Source: Salinivibrio kushneri (GTDB lineage Bacteria > Pseudomonadota > Gammaproteobacteria > Enterobacterales > Vibrionaceae). Taken from it: 64,000 bases of DNA. Shown here one piece after another: positions 57,778 through 64,000 of this stretch (the stretch's first letter is position 1; the number at the start of each line of letters is the position of its first letter). The DNA lies in contig NZ_CP114588.1 of NCBI RefSeq assembly GCF_027286325.1, positions 992,001 through 1,056,000 on the forward strand. Reading direction: 5' to 3'. The translations under genes were made by a program, and so were the position numbers. The notes under the pieces are model-generated. The model worked only from the letters and a program-made list of their open reading frames with translations. It did not search any database and was not told the origin of the DNA.

Positions 57778-58980
57778 ATGATCATCAAACCTAAAATTCG
57801 TGGATTTATCTGTACGACGACACATCCCGTTGGTTGTGAAGCCAACGTAAAAGAGCAAATTGACTACACCAAAGCGCAAGGCTCGATTGCGAATGCGCCT
57901 AAGCGTGTACTGGTTGTGGGTGCCTCCAGCGGCTATGGCTTGTCCTCACGCATTGCGGCAGCTTTTGGCGGCGGCGCTGCAACCATTGGCGTGTTCTTTG
58001 AAAAACCAGGCACCGAGAAAAAGCCTGGCACCGCAGGTTGGTATAACTCAGCCGCGTTCGACAAATTTGCCAAGCAAGAAGGCCTGTATTCAAAAAGCCT
58101 GAACGGCGATGCCTTCTCGCATGAGGCCAAGCAAAAAACGATTGATTTGATCAAGCAAGACTTGGGTCAAATCGACATGGTGGTGTACTCGCTAGCTTCG
58201 CCAGTGCGTAAGCTACCTGACAGCGGTGAGCTGGTGCGCTCGTCACTCAAACCTATCGGTGAGACCTACACCTCAACCGCCGTCGATACCAACAAAGACC
58301 AACTTATCGAAGCCAGTGTTGAACCGGCCACCGAGCAAGAAATCCAAGATACCGTTACCGTGATGGGCGGCGAAGACTGGGAGCTTTGGATCAACGCCCT
58401 TAATGACGCCGGTGTCCTCGCCGAAGGCTGCAAAACTGTCGCTTACAGCTACATTGGTACAGAGCTTACCTGGCCAATCTACTGGGAAGGCGCGCTAGGT
58501 AAAGCGAAAATGGACTTAGACCGTGCCGCCAACGCGCTAAACCAAACACTTGCCGCCAAAGGCGGTAGCGCCAACGTGGCGGTACTGAAAAGCGTGGTCA
58601 CCCAAGCCAGCTCAGCGATCCCGGTGATGCCGCTTTATATCGCCATGGTGTTCAAGAAAATGCGCGAAGAAGGCGTGCATGAGGGCTGCATGGAGCAAAT
58701 CTATCGCATGTTTACTCAGCGCCTGTATCAAGCTGATGGCAGCGAGCCAGAGGTAGATAGCGAGCGTCGCCTGCGTTTAGACGACCTAGAGCTGCGCGAA
58801 GACATTCAGCAGCACTGTCGCGACCTGTGGCCACAGATCACCACAGAGAACCTCACCGAGCTGACCGACTACAACGAATACAAAGCCGAGTTCTTGAAAC
58901 TATTTGGCTTTGGTGTTGAAGGCGTAGACTACGACGCAGACGTGAGCCCGGTAGTGGAATTTGATGTCGAAAACATCTAA
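57778..58980 (+). CDS. fabV: Enoyl-ACP reductase FabV
   Basis: NADH-dependent trans-2-enoyl-ACP reductase of fatty acid synthesis, the triclosan-insensitive type first described in Vibrio cholerae. The ATG at 57778 gives 400 residues starting [20 protein letters not shown]; a TTG six bases upstream is rejected. The cofactor motif [13 protein letters not shown] is near 47-59, and the Y-X8-K active site is [10 protein letters not shown] near 236-245. GAGGG lies about ten bases upstream. It stands between terminators, so it is monocistronic. Confidence 0.96.
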   Translation: MIIKPKIRGFICTTTHPVGCEANVKEQIDYTKAQGSIANAPKRVLVVGASSGYGLSSRIAAAFGGGAATIGVFFEKPGTEKKPGTAGWYNSAAFDKFAKQEGLYSKSLNGDAFSHEAKQKTIDLIKQDLGQIDMVVYSLASPVRKLPDSGELVRSSLKPIGETYTSTAVDTNKDQLIEASVEPATEQEIQDTVTVMGGEDWELWINALNDAGVLAEGCKTVAYSYIGTELTWPIYWEGALGKAKMDLDRAANALNQTLAAKGGSANVAVLKSVVTQASSAIPVMPLYIAMVFKKMREEGVHEGCMEQIYRMFTQRLYQADGSEPEVDSERRLRLDDLELREDIQQHCRDLWPQITTENLTELTDYNEYKAEFLKLFGFGVEGVDYDADVSPVVEFDVENI

Positions 58981-59000
58981 AACCGCCTAGCAAACACCCA

Positions 59001-59032
59001 AAAGAGGTCAGCCAAACGCTGGCCTCTTTTTT
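59001..59032 (+). terminator. Rho-independent terminator after fabV
   Basis: Stem AAAGAGGTCAGC/GCTGGCCTCTTT (one T-G pair) with CAAAC loop and a T run. Confidence 0.93.
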
Positions 59033-59119
59033 ATTGGCTGAAAGCTAACCAAACGCACCCCAAATCATGGTTTTTTGCTTTACAAGCCAACCCCAACCCA
59101 ATAATATACGCCGCGTTCC

Positions 59120-59210
59120 GGAGAGATGGCTGAGTGGTTGAAAGCACCGGTCTTGAAAACCGGCAAGGGTTAATAGCCCTTCTAGGGTTCAAATCCCTAT
59201 CTCTCCGCCA
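59120..59210 (+). tRNA. tRNA-Ser (anticodon UGA)
   Basis: 91-nt class II tRNA with encoded CCA. Acceptor stem GGAGAGA (59120-59126) pairs with TCTCTCC (59200-59206). The anticodon stem CCGGT/ACCGG holds loop CTTGAAA with anticodon TGA. A long variable arm (AAGGGTTAATAGCCCTT) and a T arm with GGTTCAAATCC are present, as required for serine tRNAs. A strong terminator follows eight bases later. Confidence 0.97.
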
Positions 59211-59217
59211 TATATCG

Positions 59218-59246
59218 AAAAGCCGCTGATGATTCAGCGGCTTTTT
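59218..59246 (+). terminator. Rho-independent terminator after tRNA-Ser
   Basis: Stem AAAAGCCGCTGA/TCAGCGGCTTTT with TGAT loop and a T run. The following 155 bp to the integrase stop hold nothing recognisable apart from a GCCG/CGGC hairpin near 59381. Confidence 0.94.
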
Positions 59247-59401
59247 GCGTTTATTCCCCCACAAATTCCCAAACCCTGACCGCGCCAACATTTTAGACCC
59301 CTTTGCCTAAACACACTGCCTAGCGTTTGATAACCTAACCATCAACATATCGCCCCGCAAGGCCTTTTGGACGCCGCTAACCAACGGCGGTAGCGTGGGC
59401 G

Positions 59402-60361
59402 TTAAAGCAAATCCATTGGGCTTGTTGTGCCCGCAAATTGTTGCCCAATCACATGGGTATAGATCTGCGTGGTGGAGAGATCGGTATGGCCCAATAAGGT
59501 TTGAATGGTGCGAATATCGTAACCCGCCAAAAGCATCTGTGTGGCAAAGCTATGGCGAAACGTATGACAGGTAACGTGCTTATGGGTGATGCCGGCCTTT
59601 AGCACCGCACGATTTAAGGCTTTACGTACATTGGAATCATGCAGATGATGTCGGCAGAGCTTATTAGACACTGGATGATGGCAATAATTGTAAGAGGGAA
59701 AAATAAACATCCATCCTGCCTTGCGGTATGCATTGGGATATTTTCTATCTAGCGCGTAAGGCATCGAGGGTCCGATACCTTTTTGATTGTCGCCTTGCTG
59801 AATGTCGACAGCTCTTTCACATAATGTATGTAACTCACCGGCTAATTGATTAGGCAGCAAGGTGGTGCGTGATTTTCCACCTTTGCCATTATGAACAGTG
59901 ATCGCGTTATGATTAAAATCCAAATCCTTGATGCGTAACCTCAAGCACTCATTGATGCGTAGGCCACTGCCGTACATAAGCCCACAAATCAGCTTATCTC
60001 TTGCGCCAAGGTAGGTAAAAATTCTGGCAACTTCTTCTTTACTGAGCACAATTGGAATTCGCGGCGATTTTTTGGACGGACTAAACGCAATCTTACCTAG
60101 CGGCTGGTTTAAAAACTGGTTGTAAAGGAAGGCCAGTGCATTGAGAGCTACCTTTTGTGTGTTCGGTGAAACTTGCTGCGCATTCGCCAAATAAGACAGA
60201 AACGTTTTTACATCTTCATCACTGAGCTCTGTAGGATGCTGCTTATGATGGAAAAGGATAAATCGACGTACCCAGTACAAGTAATTTTTCTCGGTTTTGA
60301 TCGCATAGCCTCGTCGCCTAATCTCATGCTGAAGGCTTGCCATAAAAGGACTTTTGGTCAT
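59402..60361 (-). CDS. intIA: Integron integrase
   Basis: Tyrosine recombinase of the IntI class, 319 residues. Catalytic residues are R135 (GSGLR), H266 and R269 (CHTFRH), H292 (LLGHTD) and Y301 (TTQIYTHV). The IntI-specific insertion that distinguishes integron integrases from other tyrosine recombinases is present at about 200-240 (YALDRKYPNAYRKAGWMFIFPS ... CRHHL, read in parts). It is most like the chromosomal Vibrio IntIA type. GGAGGG precedes the ATG at 60361. It is divergent from the cassette array, the canonical layout, and carries a LexA box in its promoter. Confidence 0.95.
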   Translation of the reverse strand: MTKSPFMASLQHEIRRRGYAIKTEKNYLYWVRRFILFHHKQHPTELSDEDVKTFLSYLANAQQVSPNTQKVALNALAFLYNQFLNQPLGKIAFSPSKKSPRIPIVLSKEEVARIFTYLGARDKLICGLMYGSGLRINECLRLRIKDLDFNHNAITVHNGKGGKSRTTLLPNQLAGELHTLCERAVDIQQGDNQKGIGPSMPYALDRKYPNAYRKAGWMFIFPSYNYCHHPVSNKLCRHHLHDSNVRKALNRAVLKAGITHKHVTCHTFRHSFATQMLLAGYDIRTIQTLLGHTDLSTTQIYTHVIGQQFAGTTSPMDLL

Positions 60362-60383
60362 GATCTTTTCCCTCCACCCAAGA

Positions 60384-60399
60384 CTGTATATTCATACAG
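60384..60399 (-). promoter_or_regulatory. LexA box of the integrase promoter
   Basis: CTGTATATTCATACAG fits the gammaproteobacterial LexA consensus CTGTATATANNNACAG-type palindrome with CTG and CAG ten bases apart, flanked by A and T. It lies 23 bp upstream of the intI start, so integrase expression should be induced by the SOS response, as known for Vibrio cholerae intIA. Confidence 0.9.
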
Positions 60400-60420
60400 T
60401 TTATTGGTAAGGAAAGCCAA

Positions 60421-60720
60421 ATAGTGTGCACACTTTTTCGAGACACATTCACATTATCGCTGAAAGAGAAATTATTAGTGAAATATAATCAGAGGGTTAC
60501 AAATTATCCTTTGAGGATAGTGTGAACGCCTTGTCCGGGATAGGCGGCATGCACACTTTCGCAGTCAAGGTGATTGCTTCAAGCGTTAAAAATGTGTTTA
60601 ATCATAAGTAGTTAGATGAAAAAAGGCGCGTATAACGGTTTGGGAAAATCGAGCGCGCGCACTAATACAATGTTATATTTTTTCGGCTATCTGGCCACTT
60701 TATATTAGGTAATATTCTCG
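60421..60720. other. attI recombination region
   Basis: Gap between intI and the first cassette gene. Two candidate core sites of the GTTRRRY type are GTTAGAT at 60611-60617 and, less standard, GTTATAT at 60672-60678. Direct repeats TGCACACTTT at 60427-60436 and 60550-60559 could be integrase-binding or regulatory sites. The cassette promoter should also lie here or within intI. The exact cleavage point cannot be decided by reading alone. Confidence 0.6.
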
Positions 60721-61773
60721 ATGATTAAAGAATCACAACTACCTGGATATGGTTTGCCTACACTTGCTTTATTTCCTGAGCCATGGTTTGAGGCGGGGAG
60801 CGGGTATCTGATGTGTGAGTGCAAACTTAAAAAGGATGGTAGCTTAGGGTGGTTTAAACGTTATCTAAAAAAAGGTGAAAGCTTTAAGGCTGATTTTTAT
60901 AATACGCTTGATGAAGCTGTTCAAGCTGCAGAGAAGGCAAATGCTTCTTTGATAAGCAACTTGATGTCTGATCGAAGCGCTAGTGATTCGAAGTCTTCAC
61001 TAATTCTAAAAGTAGAGAAAGCTGTAACAGTTAGAAAAAGAAGGCTTATGGAGGAGCATTTAATGCTTTCCGAGGCATTAAAGAGAAATTCCGAAACCAA
61101 CATTATCGAACCGAAAAGCGTTATAGTTCCTGATAATAACGAAAACCTAAGATTGGCACTCATTGAGATATTGAAGGAAACCCCGTACGTACAGCTAGCT
61201 AGGCTTGCAAGGTGGGGTACAACTTTATTGAAAGAGAATGGAAAGTGGGTGTATGCAAAGCACACCAAGAAGACCGCAACCTATTTTTATAGAGAGCGTA
61301 TAGCTAGGGGGTTTGGTTTTTCGGGTTGTGAGCATTGGGGTAAAACCAAAGCGGCCATTAGATCAATGCTCCTGCCAAGGGCAAACCAGCTATTGCAGTT
61401 GGCAAGTGTAAAGAGAATATTGGATGAAGCTAGTTCTCGCGGTTTGAAAGTTGTAGTTTTAGGTGGCTTTGTTTTCTGGTTCGAAAGCAAGAATAACGTA
61501 GGTTGGTGTGTAAAGGAACTTAGTGAATCATCATCTAGCGATACGGGCCGGACTATTTGGCTAGAAGGAAAAATTCTCTCAAAGAATCATGGTAGAATAG
61601 TCGTACTCCCATATATTAAAGAAAATGGTGACAAAGTACTCGGCCATACGAAAAATTCACCACACGATGGAAAAGCTCTGCCAAGGCATAAAGATGAATA
61701 TGTTGAGCTTTCATTCGAAATGCTCGAAGATGATTTAATGATCGGTTTGTTTGGTGAGCTGAAATATGAGTAA
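60721..61773 (+). CDS. Cassette 1 protein, unknown function
   Basis: 350 residues, not recognised. It starts MIKESQLPGYGLPTLALFPEP. The N-terminal part (about 1-75) has aromatic-rich beta strands (GSGYLMCECKLKKDGSLGWFKRYLKKGE). A basic helical segment follows at 95-130, then a middle region with ARWGTTLLKENGKWVYAKHTKKT and a C-terminal part (about 245-350) of alternating strands with WLEGKILSKNHGRIVVLPYI. No signal peptide or membrane helix. AT-rich codon use unlike the core genes upstream indicates acquisition. The first position next to attI should give it the best expression. Ribosome site weak. Confidence 0.7.
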   Translation: MIKESQLPGYGLPTLALFPEPWFEAGSGYLMCECKLKKDGSLGWFKRYLKKGESFKADFYNTLDEAVQAAEKANASLISNLMSDRSASDSKSSLILKVEKAVTVRKRRLMEEHLMLSEALKRNSETNIIEPKSVIVPDNNENLRLALIEILKETPYVQLARLARWGTTLLKENGKWVYAKHTKKTATYFYRERIARGFGFSGCEHWGKTKAAIRSMLLPRANQLLQLASVKRILDEASSRGLKVVVLGGFVFWFESKNNVGWCVKELSESSSSDTGRTIWLEGKILSKNHGRIVVLPYIKENGDKVLGHTKNSPHDGKALPRHKDEYVELSFEMLEDDLMIGLFGELKYE

Positions 61774-61787
61774 CCTCAACAACAAAG

Positions 61788-61885
61788 AATATAACAAGGC
61801 CAAGCATAGGGGATAGCGCAAGCTGTCATAAAATTTGAAACAAATTTTCCGCCAGCCAGCGCTACCCATGTTGGCGGCGTTAGCT
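61788..61885 (+). repeat. attC site 1
   Basis: Begins ATATAACA and ends with core GTTAGCT (cleavage after G61879). The long arms pair as CCAA, CAT, GGG and TAGCGC (61800-61819) with GCGCTA, CCC, ATG and TTGG (61859-61874), leaving extrahelical G61804, A61808 and G61812-A61813 on one arm, the defining feature of attC hairpins. An inner AAAATTTG/CAAATTTT hairpin fills the terminal region. Confidence 0.88.
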
Positions 61886-61908
61886 GCTCTCATCACAACA
61901 GAGGTGGT

Positions 61909-62466
61909 ATGAATAAACAATTTTCTGGTCGAGATTCCTTACGTAAATGGCTAGCCACCGTCAGTGGTGTGATGATTTCAACCATTGTATTGGTTAATGA
62001 TATAGACAAACTGGTGATTAATACGACTCACCCGAAGATGTTGTCTCAACTTATTTATGAGCGTCCAAGTGAGTTCCCTGACCAACCATACTTGGTCAGC
62101 TTTGAAAAGTCTGAGGATAAGAAGTCTGATGTATCTATTGATTATTCAAAAATGGTGATGGTTATTGCTATGGAGGCGACTTTAGCTCGTAATGGTAGGC
62201 GCATTGGTGGATTAGAACCTTTACTCAAAGAGCTTGGTTCGTATCAGTATTGCTGCACGAGTATGACTGAACACCCAGCGTATAAAATAGCTGGTTTGTG
62301 GGTAGTACAACCAAATATGCCAAACGAAATCGAAGAGTTAAAAGCAATTTTGGATAAGTTTGCAATGTCATATGCTTTCAGCGATGGAAGTGGTTTTATG
62401 ACCCTTAATAACTTTCGCTTTAACGGTAATGGCGTATCCGTATACCCAGATATGCTAAGCAGCTAA
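61909..62466 (+). CDS. Cassette 2 protein, unknown function
   Basis: 185 residues, not recognised. ATG 61909 follows GAGGT. A moderately hydrophobic segment at about 14-29 (WLATVSGVMISTIVLV) could be a membrane anchor or buried helix. The remainder is mixed alpha/beta: YLVSFEKSEDKKSD, MVMVIAMEATLARNGRRIGGLEPLLKELG and two neighbouring cysteines in YQYCCTSM. Its TAA stop lies within the attC2 inverse core, normal for cassettes. Composition is AT-rich. Confidence 0.7.
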   Translation: MNKQFSGRDSLRKWLATVSGVMISTIVLVNDIDKLVINTTHPKMLSQLIYERPSEFPDQPYLVSFEKSEDKKSDVSIDYSKMVMVIAMEATLARNGRRIGGLEPLLKELGSYQYCCTSMTEHPAYKIAGLWVVQPNMPNEIEELKAILDKFAMSYAFSDGSGFMTLNNFRFNGNGVSVYPDMLSS

Positions 62467-62509
62467 CAAAGCAATTCACGCGACAAGCGCGTGATTGCGG
62501 GCGTTAGCA
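62461..62509 (+). repeat. attC site 2 (unusually short)
   Basis: AGCTAAC at 62461-62467 pairs with core GTTAGCA at 62503-62509 (cleavage after G62503). The inner arms GCAATTCACGCG and CGCGTGATTGC pair perfectly except for one extrahelical T; loop ACAAG. Total about 49 bp, below the usual range of about 57-141 bp for attC sites. Confidence 0.85.
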
Positions 62510-62533
62510 CTATTGAGTCTCAAATTAAATTTC

Positions 62534-63121
62534 ATGTACCTAGATTTCAGTCAAATTGATATTCCAGAATTCCCATCTAAAGATGATGCTATGGAATGGG
62601 CCCTTAGTTTCACCGGTATTCGTATGTGGCATGCAACGAGGATGCTAGACTCCGAAAAAGAGTCCTTGACTAGAATCGGATTAAAGCTGCCGAACAAAAC
62701 TAATCTAGATGCAAAGCTTATTGATTGGATAAAGTGCAATAAGAGTTGGTATACGAAAGAAGTCGATTGTGTTGTAAAAAAACAAGAGCTTAACCGAGGC
62801 GAACCTCCCGCAGTATATGCGGTGTTGCTAAAGTCTGATTTGTCATTTATGGGAATCGATCACTACGCAGAGTACGGGTCAGAGTATTGGCAGTATCTAA
62901 TGAGGGTTCTCTCAAATTCGGGATACGGTGTGGGTCGTGAAGAGTTAATTGAATACGGTTCTTCTTATCTGGTGGGGCTTCAGGTAGCCTGGAAGTCACT
63001 TGATCCAGCAGAAGTTACATATATCGTAGACGCGGTTTTTGAAAATGATGCACATAATTCGGGAATTGCAATTTTTCGAGACGTTCCTGCATCTGAAATA
63101 GTTGTGGTAGAAAAGTGCTAA
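62534..63121 (+). CDS. Cassette 3 protein, unknown function
   Basis: 195 residues from ATG 62534 (MYLDFSQIDIPEFPSKDD); an open TTG upstream lies inside attC2 and is rejected. Not recognised with confidence. GIRMWHATRMLDSEKESLTRIGLKLP at about 28-53 (read in parts) has the shape of the H-x-T ... ILxxGL pattern at the start of some ADP-ribosyltransferase or RES-like folds, and YAEYGSEYWQYLMRVL near 112-127 could be a later active-site strand, but this is weak. No signal peptide. The stop codon sits in the attC3 inverse core. Confidence 0.68.
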   Translation: MYLDFSQIDIPEFPSKDDAMEWALSFTGIRMWHATRMLDSEKESLTRIGLKLPNKTNLDAKLIDWIKCNKSWYTKEVDCVVKKQELNRGEPPAVYAVLLKSDLSFMGIDHYAEYGSEYWQYLMRVLSNSGYGVGREELIEYGSSYLVGLQVAWKSLDPAEVTYIVDAVFENDAHNSGIAIFRDVPASEIVVVEKC

Positions 63122-63196
63122 CAAGCGGCTTAAATTCGCTCCGTTTCACTCCGCCGGACGCTCACTGCGTTCGCGCCGTTTAGCCGAGCGTTATAT
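63117..63196 (+). repeat. attC site 3
   Basis: Starts GCTAACAAG and ends with core GTTATAT (cleavage after G63190). Arms CGGCTTAAA and TTTAGCCG pair with one extrahelical T. The interior carries GC-rich CGCTCCG and CGTTCGCGCC stretches common in attC sites of marine integrons. About 80 bp. Confidence 0.82.
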
Positions 63197-63218
63197 GTAT
63201 CCACTCAGAGGGTAATTG

Positions 63219-64000
63219 ATGCTTTACGAGGTAGATGAGAAGTCAGGTGTACTACGATCGGTAAAATCTTCGTGGATGCCGCGTGAGCTCGATATAGAGA
63301 AATATCTCATCACTAGAGAAGATGATGGCCCGCCGATTCTTTCTGAAGCTGTTTTTGGTGAGCCGTTGTTGCTTTTGAGCAACCAAGTACGAACTCGCAA
63401 CAAGAAAAGAGCCGACATCCTCGCAATGGATCGAGCGGGTAACGGCGTAGTAATCGAGCTCAAGCGGGACCAAGGGCATCTTGGTGTCGAAACGCAAGCA
63501 CTTCAGTATCTGGCGGATTTTTCAGCTTATTCAGGAAAGAATTTCGTTAAGAAATTTGGACAAAAGGACACGCTTTCCGAGGATGTGATCCTCGGATTTG
63601 TCGGGGACAATGCCGAGATCGAAGATTTGAACCGCAACTCCCGTGTAATTTTGATGGCGAGATCCTTTGATTCAACTCTGTTCTCTATGGGGGAGTGGTT
63701 GAGCTCCAAAGGAATATCATTCCGCTGTATAACTTATTCCCCGGTAGAAATAGAAGGCAAGAAATTACTCTCATTTTCCGTGGTGTTTGATAGAGCAAAC
63801 GAGGCGCTGTATCCAGTCAGTTTTGCGTCAAGTGTTCGGGAGCCCGGCTACTATTGGCACAATATTGCCAGAGCTGACCAAGATTGGTGGACATTCCTGG
63901 TAGACAATCGGCAAATTCCGGCTTGTTTCGAGAATTCGCCTGGTGATCAAGGTGAGAAGATCCTGACAAGGTACATTCCGGGTGACGTCGTCGTTGCATA
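63219..64000 (+). CDS. Cassette 4: PD-(D/E)XK nuclease-like (DUF91/NucS-like) protein, runs off window
   Basis: Open from ATG 63219 to the right edge (260 codons, no stop). It begins MLYEVDEKSGVLRSVKSSW. A DUF91/NucS-like nuclease core is visible: D66 in KKRADILAMD, then VVIELKRDQG with E80 and K82, and Q93 in ETQALQYLADF, giving the D-(X13)-ExK-...-Q arrangement of PD-(D/E)XK enzymes. Residues about 115-190 form the rest of the fold (VILGFVGDNAEIEDLN, VILMARSFD). From about 200 on is a different region with aromatic residues (YYWHNIARADQDWWTF). Proteins of this kind occur in restriction or phage-defence settings, but the role here is unknown. AGAGGG precedes the ATG. Confidence 0.78.
   Translation, partial: MLYEVDEKSGVLRSVKSSWMPRELDIEKYLITREDDGPPILSEAVFGEPLLLLSNQVRTRNKKRADILAMDRAGNGVVIELKRDQGHLGVETQALQYLADFSAYSGKNFVKKFGQKDTLSEDVILGFVGDNAEIEDLNRNSRVILMARSFDSTLFSMGEWLSSKGISFRCITYSPVEIEGKKLLSFSVVFDRANEALYPVSFASSVREPGYYWHNIARADQDWWTFLVDNRQIPACFENSPGDQGEKILTRYIPGDVVVA

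Noticed and set aside
59120..59210. tRNA-Ser as the insertion site of a genomic island
   Set aside because: The neighbouring recombinase is an integron integrase, not an island integrase, and no second copy of the tRNA 3' end was seen in the window.
59031..59291. 86-codon reverse frame across tRNA-Ser
   Set aside because: It is antisense to a complete tRNA and its terminator; no ribosome site.
59380..59405. attC-like sequence overlapping the intI stop (CGCTAAC ... GCGTTAA)
   Set aside because: The core GTTAAAG is non-standard, the arms form only a four-base GCCG/CGGC stem, and it lies on the wrong side of intI.
62495..62533. TTG start for cassette 3
   Set aside because: It lies inside attC2 and adds residues translated from the recombination site; ATG 62534 is the sensible start.

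Overview
The window is a continuous stretch of gammaproteobacterial chromosome, most likely from the family Vibrionaceae. The housekeeping proteins (GyrA, RpsA, NrdA, TyrR, CysB, FabV) read as close relatives of Vibrio and enterobacterial proteins. Base composition is near half G+C, and the window ends in a chromosomal integron whose integrase resembles the Vibrio IntIA type. A moderately G+C-rich genus such as Salinivibrio would fit, but that is a guess. No rRNA, insertion sequence, prophage or CRISPR array was seen.

Layout, left half. metG (cut by the left edge) diverges from apbC/mrp, followed by udk-dcd-asmA, a YdjM-like membrane hydrolase, btuR (reverse) and three small enzymes. Then come cysB, a methyltransferase, a TauE/SafE permease and a TyrP-type permease (reverse) with two TyrR-like boxes. 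A cinA-like gene faces the ribonucleotide reductase operon nrdA-nrdB-yfaE, which has NrdR-like boxes. ubiG and a HAD phosphatase diverge from gyrA; between them lies an unlisted 33-codon membrane peptide gene with a strong ribosome site and its own terminator. serC, aroA, cmk, rpsA, ihfB, lapA, lapB and pyrF follow on the plus strand.

Layout, right half. sapABCDF and pspF (reverse) diverge from pspABC-ycjX-ycjF-tyrR, the same order as in enterobacteria, so envelope stress and aromatic amino acid control sit together. rimJ, pykA and hexR (central carbon control), a YeeZ-type epimerase and a very large DUF2339 membrane protein come next. The DUF2339 gene is flanked by two similar candidate small RNA loci on its own strand. 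A PsrA-like TetR regulator with a clear operator precedes a short-form fadE. fabV and tRNA-Ser(UGA) close the core genome.

The last 4.6 kb is the accessory part. An integron integrase gene (reverse) sits under a consensus LexA box, next to an attI region and four plus-strand cassettes separated by three structurally convincing but mutually dissimilar attC sites. Three cassette proteins are unrecognised. The fourth, which runs off the right edge, carries a PD-(D/E)XK nuclease signature. Integrase expression would rise with DNA damage, so this is where the cell can reshuffle genes. The cassette proteins, the 33-residue peptide and the paired RNA loci are the best candidates for undescribed biology.
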